Below are positions 7,929 to 17,278 of a DNA stretch of 64,000 nt, piece by piece. The position numbers were made by a program, and so were the translations under genes. Position 1 is the stretch's first letter. Each line of letters starts with the position of its first letter. Under the pieces are notes generated by a model. The model was not told the DNA's origin. It ran no database searches and saw only the letters and a list, made by a program, of their open reading frames with translations. Location of the stretch: positions 62,001 to 126,000 of the forward strand of contig NZ_JAHVJO010000002.1 in NCBI RefSeq assembly GCF_019801215.1, written 5' to 3'. Source of the stretch: Fictibacillus nanhaiensis (GTDB lineage Bacteria; Bacillota; Bacilli; Bacillales; Fictibacillaceae).

Positions 7929-9680
7929 TTAAAAATCTGTACGCTTTGGATCGACATGTTTATTAATGCCAAACTCGTCACTTGGCGTATTTAGATGGTT
8001 AAATTGACGATCACGCGCTGTAGTATGTGGTTTTTCCAAGTCCACATGAGTGGATTCGTATTCTGTTTCTTTTCTTCCATCTGTACCGAAGTCTGCTAAT
8101 CTCGTTTTATCTTTCCATTCTGCAGGATCTGGGCTTTGGATGGTGGTCTGTTCCATTCTTCTGCTTAATTTGTTAAGCGTACGACCCGCTGCTTCACGTC
8201 CACCTAAACCAAACGCTAGACCAAAGGCAATGGTAAAGCCGCCTAGGATCAGGATGAAAGCAGCATTTACGATTGTTTTGGCAACGCCAAGCTGGTCAAT
8301 AGCCATAAAGAACGCCAGCGTAATAATCGTATATTTGGCAATGTTTCCTAAAAGTTTACTTTCTGTTTCTTGCTTTACCATGCTCATGACTACTCGTTTT
8401 ACAAGATCCCCAGCATAGAAGCCAATTCCAAGAATCAGCACTGCTGTTAATACCATAGGGATATAAGCAAGAACGACCGATAAAATACTTACTAAGCTTT
8501 CGAGATTAACTAATTGCAGGGCTTCAATCGTAAATAGTAAAACTACTACAATTTGAGCTGCATAGCCGATGATCTCGGAAATCGTTAATGTTTGATTACT
8601 CTTATGAAGAGACCCTAATCCCATCTTATGAAAGATACCGTTAAACCCAACACGCTCTAGCAAGGAAGTAACAGCATTCTTCACCCATTTTCCAATCCAT
8701 AGTCCCGCTGATACAAGAATAATGGCAACGATAATGTTTGGAATCATATCCATAATCTGTCCTAGCATTCCGATAGCTGGTCCAGATATGCCATTAATAT
8801 CTAACGTCTCCAGTGCAGAAATAACTACTGGAATCAAGATAAATACATAGACGATTGTTCCTATAACGTGAGAAAGAGAGGTTCTTTCTAATGCTCGATC
8901 AGCACCTAATTTTGAAGCCAACCTGTCTGTTCCAATACTTTGTAAAAAGTTTACTAGGATTTCTTTAACTATTTTAGCTACGAGCCACCCTACGAATAGG
9001 ATGATGGCAGCTCCTAAAAGCTTTGGTAAAAAGGCAAATAATCCGGTCAACATTCCTTCAAGTGGTTCAGAGATTGCTTCAATACCTAGTGCAGCTAGTA
9101 CGGCAGGCAAGAAAAGAAGCAAGGTTAAGTAAAAAACTGCTTTTGAAGCAGAGATAATCGCTCTATCTGACTGCAATGGATCACGCGTTAGCTTCCAGCG
9201 GTGCAAAAGTCTTTCAAACCGTGTGTTCTGACCTAGTTTCTTTACGAGAATCGCTAAACCAGAAGCGATCAGCCATGCTACGGCTGCAATAAGTGCAGCT
9301 TTTAACAGATTTGGTATAGCCGCTGCAATGACTCCTAACGCATTTGAGATGGGCTCAGCCACATATGGCAGACTTAGCATATTTAAGAACATGACGATTG
9401 CGACAGCCATAAGAATCCAGAATACGACCTTACTGATTATTTCTTCTGATGAATATTTACTGGACCTCGTTTTTTCTAAATTTTCACCATCAGAGTCTGG
9501 TGTCATCCATCTTGCTAACTTATTATCAAAATTCGTTTTATGCAGTGCTGTTTTTACGGCTTTCGCAACTAATGATGCGATGAGCCACCCTATTAACAGG
9601 ACAAGGATAGCAAGAAGCAAATCTGGTAATCTACCTAAATAAGCCATCCATGAATCAGTTACTCCATTATAATCGTACAT
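7929..9680 (-). CDS. MscS-related membrane protein with five TM-helix repeats
   Basis: 583 residues. Five copies of a module of the form '(P)xLLxAxxxxxxGWxxAxxVKxxxxxxL' occur roughly every 90-105 residues (starting near residues 17, 124, 218, 312 and 405). This is the 'conserved TM helix' repeat found in CmpX-like relatives of small-conductance mechanosensitive channels. After the last repeat comes 'AAFILILGGFTIAFGLAFGLGGREAAGRTL', which resembles the pore helix and start of the beta domain of MscS. The chain ends shortly after, with a hydrophilic tail, and lacks a full MscS cytoplasmic cage. A role in envelope stress or osmotic adaptation is inferred from the family only. It is monocistronic. 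Confidence 0.8.
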   Translation of the reverse strand: MYDYNGVTDSWMAYLGRLPDLLLAILVLLIGWLIASLVAKAVKTALHKTNFDNKLARWMTPDSDGENLEKTRSSKYSSEEIISKVVFWILMAVAIVMFLNMLSLPYVAEPISNALGVIAAAIPNLLKAALIAAVAWLIASGLAILVKKLGQNTRFERLLHRWKLTRDPLQSDRAIISASKAVFYLTLLLFLPAVLAALGIEAISEPLEGMLTGLFAFLPKLLGAAIILFVGWLVAKIVKEILVNFLQSIGTDRLASKLGADRALERTSLSHVIGTIVYVFILIPVVISALETLDINGISGPAIGMLGQIMDMIPNIIVAIILVSAGLWIGKWVKNAVTSLLERVGFNGIFHKMGLGSLHKSNQTLTISEIIGYAAQIVVVLLFTIEALQLVNLESLVSILSVVLAYIPMVLTAVLILGIGFYAGDLVKRVVMSMVKQETESKLLGNIAKYTIITLAFFMAIDQLGVAKTIVNAAFILILGGFTIAFGLAFGLGGREAAGRTLNKLSRRMEQTTIQSPDPAEWKDKTRLADFGTDGRKETEYESTHVDLEKPHTTARDRQFNHLNTPSDEFGINKHVDPKRTDF

Positions 9681-9813
9681 TTTTTTCCTCCTTTATAAAC
9701 TAATAAAAATACCTTTTATATGCTCTACTTTCCCATTGGACATACGAGCTAAACTAAAAACTTATAAAAGAGGAACAGAAATGATAGGAGAAAAAATTGT
9801 TGGTGAAGGCAAA

Positions 9814-9860
9814 TAAAAAAGCTGACTCCTCTCGTTATGCAACGAAATGGAAGAGCCAGC
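9814..9860 (-). terminator. Terminator after sodC
   Basis: Imperfect hairpin GCTGGCTCTT...GAGTCAGC enclosing an AACGA/TCGTT-type inner stem, followed by a T-rich run on the minus strand. Confidence 0.7.
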
Positions 9861-9866
9861 ATCTTT

Positions 9867-10451
9867 TTATTTCTTAATAACACCGCACAAAACGCGATCA
9901 CCAGAATCCCCAGCAGGATTCGTTTTATAATCATCAGCTTTTTCGTGAATTACAAGAGAAGTACCACCATTTATAAATAGGGAATTCACTTTGCCTTCTG
10001 TAAGAGTAACCATCGTTGACAGAACTTCACTATGAACAACGCCGCTCTCATCAGCTGTGATGTTTTCCATGTCGCCTACATGAGGTCCTTTAGGATTTAA
10101 AAAGCCATGCTTCTTATCGGTTGGATTAAAATGGCCACGGGCTGATTTAAAGTCTGGAGGTGTACAAACAGCTTTCTCGTGAAAGTGAATACCATGTTCG
10201 CCAGGCTTTAATCCTGTTGCATTCACCTCTACACGAACTCCTTCAGCTGTTTGCGTTAAAGTCGCCTCACCAGCCTTTTTTCCTTTTGTGTCTACCAGAT
10301 TTACAATATAGGAACCACCTTTTACTTTACTGGATGTCGCTTGTGATTCTTCCATATCGTGATCTTTGTGTTCATCTTCAGTTTTGTTGCCGCATGATGC
10401 TAAGGCGATAATCAGCACCAGTAACAGCGTAGTGTATAACATTTTTTTCAA
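9867..10451 (-). CDS. sodC: Cu/Zn superoxide dismutase-like lipoprotein
   Basis: 194-residue secreted lipoprotein (lipobox ending ALASC, Cys about 20) with a His/Asp-rich linker and a Cu/Zn superoxide dismutase domain. Expected metal ligands and disulfide cysteines are visible: 'GIHFHEKAVC' (two copper His and a Cys), 'ARGHFNPTDKKHG' (bridging and zinc His), 'VGDMENI' (zinc Asp), 'LVIHEKADDY' (fourth copper His) and 'SGDRVLCGVI' (Arg at the active site and the second Cys). Unlike B. subtilis YojM, which is reported to lack some copper ligands, this copy appears to keep them, so real dismutase activity outside the membrane is plausible. The start is a TTG preceded by AGGAGG at 8 bases. Confidence 0.9.
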   Translation of the reverse strand: MKKMLYTTLLLVLIIALASCGNKTEDEHKDHDMEESQATSSKVKGGSYIVNLVDTKGKKAGEATLTQTAEGVRVEVNATGLKPGEHGIHFHEKAVCTPPDFKSARGHFNPTDKKHGFLNPKGPHVGDMENITADESGVVHSEVLSTMVTLTEGKVNSLFINGGTSLVIHEKADDYKTNPAGDSGDRVLCGVIKK

Positions 10452-10515
10452 CTCATTTACCTCCTGATGAATAGCGAATACTCTATTTTCCGCCCAATCA
10501 TCAGAACTTTAAACA

Positions 10516-11202
10516 TCATTTTAAAAAATGTGTTCGCAGTACCGTTTCAACAACCTCTTCATTTTTCAGCTGAACATAATAGGTCTTAGCATTTTCTCTG
10601 GAACTAACAGAATGATGAAGCTCTCCATCCATAAAATGCAAGGCTGTACCATCATCTGCTGCATAGCCAGCTTTTAATCCTTCTCTTATCAATTTGTGAA
10701 AAGCAGGTCTTCTATCTTCTTCTCCATCATAATGAGGACAATGGCTTCCTTTTAAGAACCCTAGACATTGAAGCCCCCGCAGAGGCCCAAATGAATCTGT
10801 AACCCCTTCTTCGAACCAGCAAAGAGAACCCGCACTTAAACCCGCTAGAATCTTTCCTTCTTCATATGCTTTTTTTAATAGCAAGTCAAGCTCCCACTCT
10901 CTCCAAAGAGCAAGCAAGTTCTTCGTATTTCCTCCACCAACATAAAAGATATCCTGCTGACTAACAAACTCTTCTATGTTGTGAGGGGGTGAAAATAAAG
11001 AAAGATGTGCAGGTTTACAGTTTTCCGTCTTAAACGCATGATAAAATCGTTCGATATACCCTTCTGCATCTCCGCTAGCTGTAGGGATAAAACAAATAGT
11101 TGGCTGTTCCTTCTTACATTGCGAAAGGATGTAGCGATCGAGCTTTTTATTCTCAGGTTCCATCGAAAATCCGCCGCCACCCATTGCGATGATCTGTTTC
11201 AT
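10516..11202 (-). CDS. Peptidase E-type serine peptidase (S51 family)
   Basis: About 228 residues, S51 peptidase E family (related to alpha-aspartyl dipeptidase and cyanophycinase). Visible features are the N-terminal 'IIAMGGGGFSME', 'DIFYVGGGNTKNLL' (about 90-103), the nucleophile elbow 'LAGLSAGSLCWF' with the catalytic Ser (about 127), and a C-terminal 'GYAADDGTALHF' with conserved acidic residues. It is probably cytoplasmic. The start is set by AAGGAGTGG upstream of the ATG at 11202; a longer frame starting at 11229 would bury that site. Monocistronic, between sodC and the ABC exporter genes on the same strand. Confidence 0.88.
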   Translation of the reverse strand: MKQIIAMGGGGFSMEPENKKLDRYILSQCKKEQPTICFIPTASGDAEGYIERFYHAFKTENCKPAHLSLFSPPHNIEEFVSQQDIFYVGGGNTKNLLALWREWELDLLLKKAYEEGKILAGLSAGSLCWFEEGVTDSFGPLRGLQCLGFLKGSHCPHYDGEEDRRPAFHKLIREGLKAGYAADDGTALHFMDGELHHSVSSRENAKTYYVQLKNEEVVETVLRTHFLK

Positions 11203-11340
11203 AATGCTTACCACTCCTTTTTTATGCATTTCGCTTGGTGGTTTCGATATTCCTTTTCCTTTTGTAACTTTCTCTCTTTAGATAAACCAATAATCCAAGA
11301 GTTACTAACCAGTGAGTGTAGACAACTATTCATAAAAAGC

Positions 11341-11372
11341 ATGTAAAACACCAGCCGACTTACGACTGGTGT
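11341..11372 (-). terminator. Terminator after the ABC exporter operon
   Basis: Hairpin ACACCAG/CTGGTGT with inner CGT-containing loop, just after the permease stop codon, followed by TTTTACAT on the minus strand. Confidence 0.65.
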
Positions 11373-11377
11373 ATGTT

Positions 11378-12688
11378 TTATACGTCTCTTCTTAAAGCTT
11401 TTAGTACATCTACTGTAGTTGCTTTTGCTGCAGGCCGCCAACCTGAAATCAATGTTACGCTCATACAGATCGTAACGGCTATGGCAGTCAGACTCCATGG
11501 GATATAAGAAATCATAAACCCTTCTGGTGCTTTTTCACCAACGAACTGCTCCATAATGATAGGGAGTACAAAATTCACAGCATAACTTATGATGTATGCT
11601 AAAAGTGTACCTAGTCCTACACCCCATAAACCGATATAACCACTTTCTAATAGAAAAATACCCTTAATGGTCTTAGGTGTAGCGCCTATCGCTTTCATGA
11701 TTCCAATGTCCTGTGATCTTTCCGTTACCGCCATCGTCATCGTATTGAAGATACCGATTGATGCGATAAGCACCGCAATAGCACCTATAAAAATTAATCC
11801 AGCTTTAAACAACGTAAAATAAACGTTCATTTTTTTTAGTTCTTTTATGATTGAATAGGTTTGGTAATCGAGGTTCTCAATCTTTTCAGTGACTTCTTTA
11901 ACATCATCTGCAGAAGCAGTGAATACTTTAACTTCTTCATAACTGTCCGCAAATTCGGCTTGAGGATCCAGCTCGGCTAAAATCTTAATGACTTGATTAT
12001 GCAAATCTTCTGTTATAAAAACAGAAGCATCTACAGCCCACTCTCTTGCCGGTTTCTTACGTATTCCGACTATCTTTACTTCAAGAGTTTTTACCGATGC
12101 GTCTGCTTTTATCTCTGGGTTATCTACCTTTATATGATAGGCGAGCGTTGTGTTCAGCAAATCACCGTCATATGAAAGTTCATTCATCTTCTTTTGTGCA
12201 TCTTCCTCACTCAATCCTTCTACAAAATTCTCTGGCATATCCTTTCTTAACTCTTTTGCAAAATGATATCCTACAACGATTTCATTTTCATTTTTTGGCA
12301 TTCGCCCTTTTTCAAGTTCGAACCCTGCTTTTTCTTCCGAAGGCATGTGAGCACTCATGACATTAGCGTATGTATAGTATTCACCAATGGAAAGCTGATT
12401 GGCTGGAGTAAATTTTTTACGTGTGACTGCTTCCACTCCTTTAATCTGTTCTAGATTTTTCACATCCTTTTCAGTTATTTCCCCACTATCCTTGTGAATG
12501 AGTATTTCGTTTACCATACGAAAACTCATCACATCATCCACAGCTGTTTTATGAATTGCAAAACCGATGGATGCCAGCATTATCAAAAAGGCACAGCCAA
12601 TTGTTGATGCTAAAATGGTCATCCATACTCGTGTTTTGTTTTTCTTCATATTGCTTCTTACAAACCTGTGTTTATCTTTGAACTTCAT
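11378..12688 (-). CDS. MacB/FtsX-type ABC transporter permease
   Basis: 436-residue permease with one N-terminal transmembrane helix (about 22-44), a large extracellular domain (about 50-280), and three C-terminal helices (about 290-425). The C-terminal helices contain the FtsX-family motif 'ERSQDIGIMKAIGATPKTIKGIF' area. This layout belongs to MacB-like systems that handle peptides, lipoproteins or envelope-active antibiotics. Its start overlaps the end of the ATPase gene by 17 bp, so the pair is co-translated. There is no accessory membrane-fusion protein or two-component system next to it, so the substrate is unknown. Confidence 0.88.
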   Translation of the reverse strand: MKFKDKHRFVRSNMKKNKTRVWMTILASTIGCAFLIMLASIGFAIHKTAVDDVMSFRMVNEILIHKDSGEITEKDVKNLEQIKGVEAVTRKKFTPANQLSIGEYYTYANVMSAHMPSEEKAGFELEKGRMPKNENEIVVGYHFAKELRKDMPENFVEGLSEEDAQKKMNELSYDGDLLNTTLAYHIKVDNPEIKADASVKTLEVKIVGIRKKPAREWAVDASVFITEDLHNQVIKILAELDPQAEFADSYEEVKVFTASADDVKEVTEKIENLDYQTYSIIKELKKMNVYFTLFKAGLIFIGAIAVLIASIGIFNTMTMAVTERSQDIGIMKAIGATPKTIKGIFLLESGYIGLWGVGLGTLLAYIISYAVNFVLPIIMEQFVGEKAPEGFMISYIPWSLTAIAVTICMSVTLISGWRPAAKATTVDVLKALRRDV

Positions 12689-13376
12689 GAAGCATTCTCC
12701 CTTCTCTTAATGATCCGTCAATGATCTCCACTTTCCGATGAGCAATAGAGGCCACTTCATGATCGTGGGTAATGATTAAGAAGGTAATTCCGTATTCTTT
12801 GTTAAGCTCTTTTATAAAAGATAAGAGTTCTTTTTCATTCTCTGAGTCTAAACTGCCTGTTGGTTCATCAGCTAATAGCAATGGTGGATTTAAGATAAGA
12901 GCTCTTGCTATACTAACGCGCTGCTGCTGCCCACCTGACAGCTCACTTGGATAGTGGTGGATGAAAGACTCAAGACCTACTCTTCTTAGCATTTCAATCG
13001 TAGTTTGTTTTCTTTCTTGTTCTCCTACACCCTTTAACACGAGTGGAAATTCAACATTTTCAAAAGCTGTCATGGACGGAATCAATTGAAAACTTTGAAA
13101 GATAAAACCAAGATGATTTAATCGGAAGTCTGCCCAATCCGTTTCAGAAAACCCGCTTACTTGTGTATGATCAATCGAAATAGAGCCAACCTCTGGCTGT
13201 ATAAAACCTGATATCAAGTTTAAAAGCGTTGATTTACCAGAGCCGCTTCTGCCTACTATCGCAACGATTTCCCCTCGTTCTATATGAAGATTAATATCGT
13301 GCAGAACGGGAACAATATTTTCTTTTCCTTTTTTTCCAATCTTAAATGCGTAAGATAATTTTTTTACTGAAATCAT
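12672..13376 (-). CDS. ABC transporter ATP-binding protein (LolD/MacB type)
   Basis: 234-residue ATPase. Walker A is 'GRSGSGKST' (about 42-50), the Q-loop is 'FIFQSFQLIP', the signature is 'LSGGQQQR' (about 145-152), Walker B is 'LLLADEP' followed by the D-loop 'SLD', and the H-loop is 'IITHDHE'. The sequence is of the MacB/LolD class and pairs with the FtsX-type permease encoded directly downstream with a 17-bp overlap. Together they form a two-gene operon transcribed leftward from the 13.4-13.5 kb divergent region. No regulator is adjacent. Confidence 0.93.
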   Translation of the reverse strand: MISVKKLSYAFKIGKKGKENIVPVLHDINLHIERGEIVAIVGRSGSGKSTLLNLISGFIQPEVGSISIDHTQVSGFSETDWADFRLNHLGFIFQSFQLIPSMTAFENVEFPLVLKGVGEQERKQTTIEMLRRVGLESFIHHYPSELSGGQQQRVSIARALILNPPLLLADEPTGSLDSENEKELLSFIKELNKEYGITFLIITHDHEVASIAHRKVEIIDGSLREGRMLHEVQR

Positions 13377-13535
13377 TTTTCCACCCCTTATGTATTAAGT
13401 GTACTATTTATAATAATACACATATACCATGTAAAATATTTGAATGTCAATACATTCCATCCGTTTTTTAAAAAAGGATTTAAAGGGAAAGGAATCGTAT
13501 AGTAAACAAAAGGCAAACATCTAGGAGGTTTACAC

Positions 13536-15167
13536 ATGTTAAAGTGGCAAACAAAAGAGGGCTATTCAAAACTATTAAAAGATCTCATTTCGATACCGAG
13601 TATTACGAATCAAGATGGGGAAATGTTTATGGCAGAACACCTTTACCATACTCTCTCTTCTATAGAATATTTCGGTAATCATCCTGACCATGTTCGTCAC
13701 CACCCTACTCCAGATGGTCGTAAACTCGTAACGGCATTCGTTCAAAATGATCCAGCTGTTAAGGAGACTATTATTCTTTTAAGTCATTTCGACGTCGTTT
13801 CTGTTGAAGACTTCGGGGAGTGGAAACATCTCGCCTTCCGTCCCGATGAATTAACGGAGAAGATGATTGAAAATAAAGAACAGCTTCATCCATTTGTTCA
13901 AGAAGATATCGAAACAGGAGAATGGCTGTTTGGCCGTGGATCCATGGACATGAAGGCAGGGGTTGCTCTTCATTTATCCATGATTGAAAAAGCTGCAACA
14001 GGGCATTTTAAAGGAAATGTGCTCATGATCTCTGTACCAGATGAAGAAGTCCATTCTGCGGGAATGCTTGCAGGGGTTAGTGTTTTACGACAATTACAAG
14101 AAGAATACGACATTCAATACATTGCTTGTCTGAATGGCGAACCGAGCTTCACAAAATATCCGGGTGATACGTCACCTTATATGTATACAGGATCTACTGG
14201 AAAGATTCTTCCTGGTTTTCTGTGTTATGGAAAAGAGACACATGTAGGAGAACCGCTTGCAGGTATGAATGGCAATGCAATGGCGGCGGAAATTACGAGG
14301 GAACTGGAATGGAATGTTGATTATGTTGAGACGTTCCGAAAAGAAGCAACGCCCGTCCCTACTAACCTCATTCAAAAAGATTTAAAAGATCATTATTCTG
14401 TTCAAATTCCGCATGCTGCAGTTACCCTCTTCAATCTTATGCTGTTTAATAGACCGCTATCAGAGATTACATCGATGCTGATCAACAGTGCTAAAAAAGC
14501 AGCCACAAGTCTAGAAGACCGATTGTATAAGAGCAGTCAGGCTGTTTCAAGAATCGTTCCTTTTACTCCAGTTAAGGAAAAAATCAATGTGATTACATTT
14601 AATGAGCTTTATGAACATGCTGTAGAAAAATACGGGCAAGAGGAGCTGGACCGAAGAGAAAATATGCTGCAAACCAATAACCCAAATGCCGATGAGCGGG
14701 AGCTGACGATTCAATATGTTTTCGAACTTGCTAGCTTGTGCCGTGATATATCGCCTATGATGGTCCTGTTTTACACGCCGCCTTTTTATCCGCCGGTATG
14801 CTCAAGTGATCATCCGTTAATAAAGCTTACAACGAATCAAGTTGTAGAACATGCTAAAAGTAAGTTTAATAGCAACCTTGTAAATGTACATTATTTCAGT
14901 GGTTTATCAGATTTGAGTTATATCGGCTTTAAAGGTGATGCACATGACCTCTCTTCTTTCACAACCAATTTTCCTTTACTTGGGTCTCGATATAACATTC
15001 CTTTTGATGATATGAAAGAAATTGATATTCCCGTAATCAATATCGGTCCCCTAGGCAAAGATGCCCATCAGTGGACAGAACGGATTGAAATAAATAGGGT
15101 GATGAAAGAGACACATCCTTTAATCGTTTTTGCCATGGAAGCCTTGTTTGAAAATGTAAAAAAATAA
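13536..15167 (+). CDS. rocB: RocB-like M20 family peptidase
   Basis: 543-residue member of the M20 metallopeptidase family most like RocB of the Bacillus arginine-utilisation regulon (566 residues in B. subtilis). Metal-site motifs are visible: 'LLSHFDVVS' (about 86-94), 'GRGSMDMKAGVALH' (about 133-146) and 'SVPDEEVHSAG' (about 167-177), and a late His in 'GKDAHQWTER'. The AGGAGG ribosome binding site is 8 bases from the ATG. RocB's exact substrate is not established. The gene stands alone here with no other roc genes nearby, and no RocR/AhrC-type site was recognised upstream, so its arginine role is inferred only from the family. Confidence 0.85.
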   Translation: MLKWQTKEGYSKLLKDLISIPSITNQDGEMFMAEHLYHTLSSIEYFGNHPDHVRHHPTPDGRKLVTAFVQNDPAVKETIILLSHFDVVSVEDFGEWKHLAFRPDELTEKMIENKEQLHPFVQEDIETGEWLFGRGSMDMKAGVALHLSMIEKAATGHFKGNVLMISVPDEEVHSAGMLAGVSVLRQLQEEYDIQYIACLNGEPSFTKYPGDTSPYMYTGSTGKILPGFLCYGKETHVGEPLAGMNGNAMAAEITRELEWNVDYVETFRKEATPVPTNLIQKDLKDHYSVQIPHAAVTLFNLMLFNRPLSEITSMLINSAKKAATSLEDRLYKSSQAVSRIVPFTPVKEKINVITFNELYEHAVEKYGQEELDRRENMLQTNNPNADERELTIQYVFELASLCRDISPMMVLFYTPPFYPPVCSSDHPLIKLTTNQVVEHAKSKFNSNLVNVHYFSGLSDLSYIGFKGDAHDLSSFTTNFPLLGSRYNIPFDDMKEIDIPVINIGPLGKDAHQWTERIEINRVMKETHPLIVFAMEALFENVKK

Positions 15168-15173
15168 AATACA

Positions 15174-15203
15174 AAACCAGATCTTGTTACAGATCTGGTT
15201 TTT
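15174..15203. terminator. Bidirectional terminator
   Basis: AACCAGATCT/AGATCTGGTT hairpin with T-run, between the convergent rocB-like and DUF4931 genes. Confidence 0.85.
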
Positions 15204-15204
15204 G

Positions 15205-15969
15205 TTATGAGGAAAAATAGATGTCTTTTATTTTTTGTGCAATCAAAGGAATATTGTTTGCGACTTGTTGAACACCATATCCCATATAGAGGGGAGATGT
15301 TATAAAACGGGGCATAATCTTGCAATAAGTCGCGTCTTCATTTTTATAGAAAAAAAGATTGTAGCTTGTACAGCTTCTATGAAAATGATTTAGCAAAAAG
15401 TGCGCCCCTGCTTGAATGCAATCAGCAAACAAGGAAAGTTCTGCTCCTTTTTCCCATTTTACATTCAATTCATAAAAACCCACACGTGGTTCAGTTGAAG
15501 CTGTAAAACTAACTCCATGCTGTTCAAGAATAGGAATTCCATCAAATTGAGTAATGGAAAAATCATGCTGACAATCTACATCATTCAAACCAATAATCTG
15601 CATATGTGGATGACGAATCGTCCCTCCAGATATCGGACCATGATTTTTAAAGAACATAACAGAGCGATATTTCCCGCTCTCCCTCATTCGCTCCCAATGT
15701 GTTAACCCGAAATGCAATACGGAATACAGATGTTCCTTTGCATACGTGGATAACTCACCTTCACACTCGTCAGTTTCAATAAGCACCGTCTGATAAGCAT
15801 TGTCGAGTACCGTGTATTTATTTTTCACTAAAATGATAGAACCATTTCTATCGATTACTTCTTCAAGCTCATCAATGCGACAAAAAGGACAAGGAGTTTC
15901 TTTGTTGCGGATGCTGTTTGGTTTTTGTGCTCCTACATCTGTAAAAAAAGTTAATTGTGTATGTTTCAT
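15205..15969 (-). CDS. DUF4931 protein, GalT/HIT-like fold
   Basis: About 254 residues. An N-terminal 'CPFCR' zinc-type motif (about 24-28) and a central 'IRHPHMQIIG' (about 124-133) give it the look of galactose-1-phosphate uridylyltransferase and other HIT-superfamily nucleotidyl transferases. In those enzymes the middle of HxHxQ is the catalytic centre. These features match the DUF4931 family of Bacillaceae, whose substrate is unknown. The start is uncertain: a GTG at 15978 has no upstream site, while the ATG at 15969 follows GCGGTG and is preferred. Monocistronic and convergent with the rocB-like gene. Confidence 0.72.
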   Translation of the reverse strand: MKHTQLTFFTDVGAQKPNSIRNKETPCPFCRIDELEEVIDRNGSIILVKNKYTVLDNAYQTVLIETDECEGELSTYAKEHLYSVLHFGLTHWERMRESGKYRSVMFFKNHGPISGGTIRHPHMQIIGLNDVDCQHDFSITQFDGIPILEQHGVSFTASTEPRVGFYELNVKWEKGAELSLFADCIQAGAHFLLNHFHRSCTSYNLFFYKNEDATYCKIMPRFITSPLYMGYGVQQVANNIPLIAQKIKDIYFSS

Positions 15970-16042
15970 ACTCTTCACCGCTTTTAATTGTTTCCTGTCT
16001 AATTTCTATCTGTTTCTAAAATTTCCTCTTAACATCTTGCTA

Positions 16043-16687
16043 TCATTTAGATATTTGTTCCCATCTAAGCTTCCCATCTTCTTTTTCAATGGTTCCTAGC
16101 CAGTCAAAATTAGATTCGTACTGCAATTTGGCCGCTAACAAATCGTAATTTGCACTGACCGTATAGACTTTTACATTAACATAATTCCATAGTTCTCCCA
16201 AGTAGTTTTGTGCTTCATATGGTTCATTCAGCGTTAAACGAGAAACTTCTTTCAAATAGGATTCAGACAAATTGACTTGATCTTGATAGGACAAATTATC
16301 AGGAAACATGATATGAACAGTCAGCAAATCACCTTTTTGATAGGCATCAATTCCCGAAACATTATGGTAGTTCCTCATATCATGTCTAGCTTTTGTAAGT
16401 ATAGCTTGATTGGCATACGGAATCTTTGCCGCATGCTCTGCTTCTTTTTGTTCAAGAGGTTCTGGAATACTTTGTGCAAATTGAATAAATATAAAGATGA
16501 ACGCAACTCCTATCGCTACACTTAAACTTTGGTGGAACCAGTGATAGAACCAGCTTTTTGGAGCAGGAGGCCTGTTTAACTGACGAATTTTCTTCAGAAC
16601 TTTTTGTCTGTGTTCATCATGAAAAGTTATGTTTTTCATACGCCCTTTGTTTAGGATCTCAGGCAGCTGCTTTAAAGGATCTTCCAT
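16043..16687 (-). CDS. Probable anti-sigma factor for the adjacent ECF sigma
   Basis: About 214 residues. The N-terminal 55 residues are hydrophilic and basic. They are followed by a single transmembrane helix (about 58-77, 'SLSVAIGVAFIFIFIQFAQ') and an extracytoplasmic domain of about 135 residues. This topology, and its place four bases downstream of the ECF sigma gene, are those of a membrane anti-sigma factor. It lacks the HxxxCxxC zinc motif of the ZAS group (RsiW type). The start is at ATG 16687 behind AAAGGGAGATGAAATC; an upstream in-frame start would overlap the sigma gene. The signal it senses is unknown. Confidence 0.72.
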   Translation of the reverse strand: MEDPLKQLPEILNKGRMKNITFHDEHRQKVLKKIRQLNRPPAPKSWFYHWFHQSLSVAIGVAFIFIFIQFAQSIPEPLEQKEAEHAAKIPYANQAILTKARHDMRNYHNVSGIDAYQKGDLLTVHIMFPDNLSYQDQVNLSESYLKEVSRLTLNEPYEAQNYLGELWNYVNVKVYTVSANYDLLAAKLQYESNFDWLGTIEKEDGKLRWEQISK

Positions 16688-16691
16688 GATT

Positions 16692-17252
16692 TCATCTCCC
16701 TTTCTCCATTTTCCGTCTGAGCATCTCTCGCCCACGTTGGAGCAACGTTCTAATTGAAGGTTCTTTTTTATTTAAAACATGACTGATCTCCAAGACAGAG
16801 AGTTCTTTATAATAGTATAAGAGAATGACCTCACGATACTTAAGCGGCAGCCTTAACACTTCATCTGCTAAAGCCTCGTGCTCACTTTTTTGTACGATCG
16901 TAAGTTCTGGTGTTAAAGAAGGGGACTGCTTGGACTTTCCGAGGCGATCAATCACATGAATGTACTTTTTCCAGCCGCTTCTTAAATAATCTTTACATAA
17001 ATTGACGGTAATGGCATAAACCCATGTTTTTACAGATGACTCACTGCGAAAGCTTTCTTTATGTACAAAACATTTTACGAACACTTCCTGTGCCAGGTCT
17101 TCTGCCAGTTTTCGGTCTTTCACATAGGTGTAAGCCAGTCTGATCACTTTATCCTGATACAGGTCCATAATTTGAATCAGCCATTCTTCTTGTGATAGAC
17201 CTTGTATGCTGCCATCATACGTCCCTGCCTTTGGTGTATGTTTCAAGTCCAT
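16692..17252 (-). CDS. ECF-type RNA polymerase sigma factor
   Basis: 186-residue extracytoplasmic-function sigma factor. Region 2 (about 25-95) includes 'DLYQDKVIRLAYTYVKD', 'AEDLAQEVFVKCF' and 'VKTWVYAITVNLCKDYLR'. Region 4 (about 125-180) includes 'LPLKYREVILLYYYKELSVLEIS' and the helix-turn-helix ending 'TLLQRGREMLRRKM'. It belongs to the SigV/SigM/YlaC-like group. The probable anti-sigma gene follows after four bases, and an Eis-like acetyltransferase gene precedes it on the same strand by 61 bp. A candidate self-controlled ECF promoter lies in that gap. The regulon cannot be told from this window. Confidence 0.92.
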   Translation of the reverse strand: MDLKHTPKAGTYDGSIQGLSQEEWLIQIMDLYQDKVIRLAYTYVKDRKLAEDLAQEVFVKCFVHKESFRSESSVKTWVYAITVNLCKDYLRSGWKKYIHVIDRLGKSKQSPSLTPELTIVQKSEHEALADEVLRLPLKYREVILLYYYKELSVLEISHVLNKKEPSIRTLLQRGREMLRRKMEKGR

Positions 17253-17278
17253 CCCCCTTCCTTTAATGTTTTATTACT

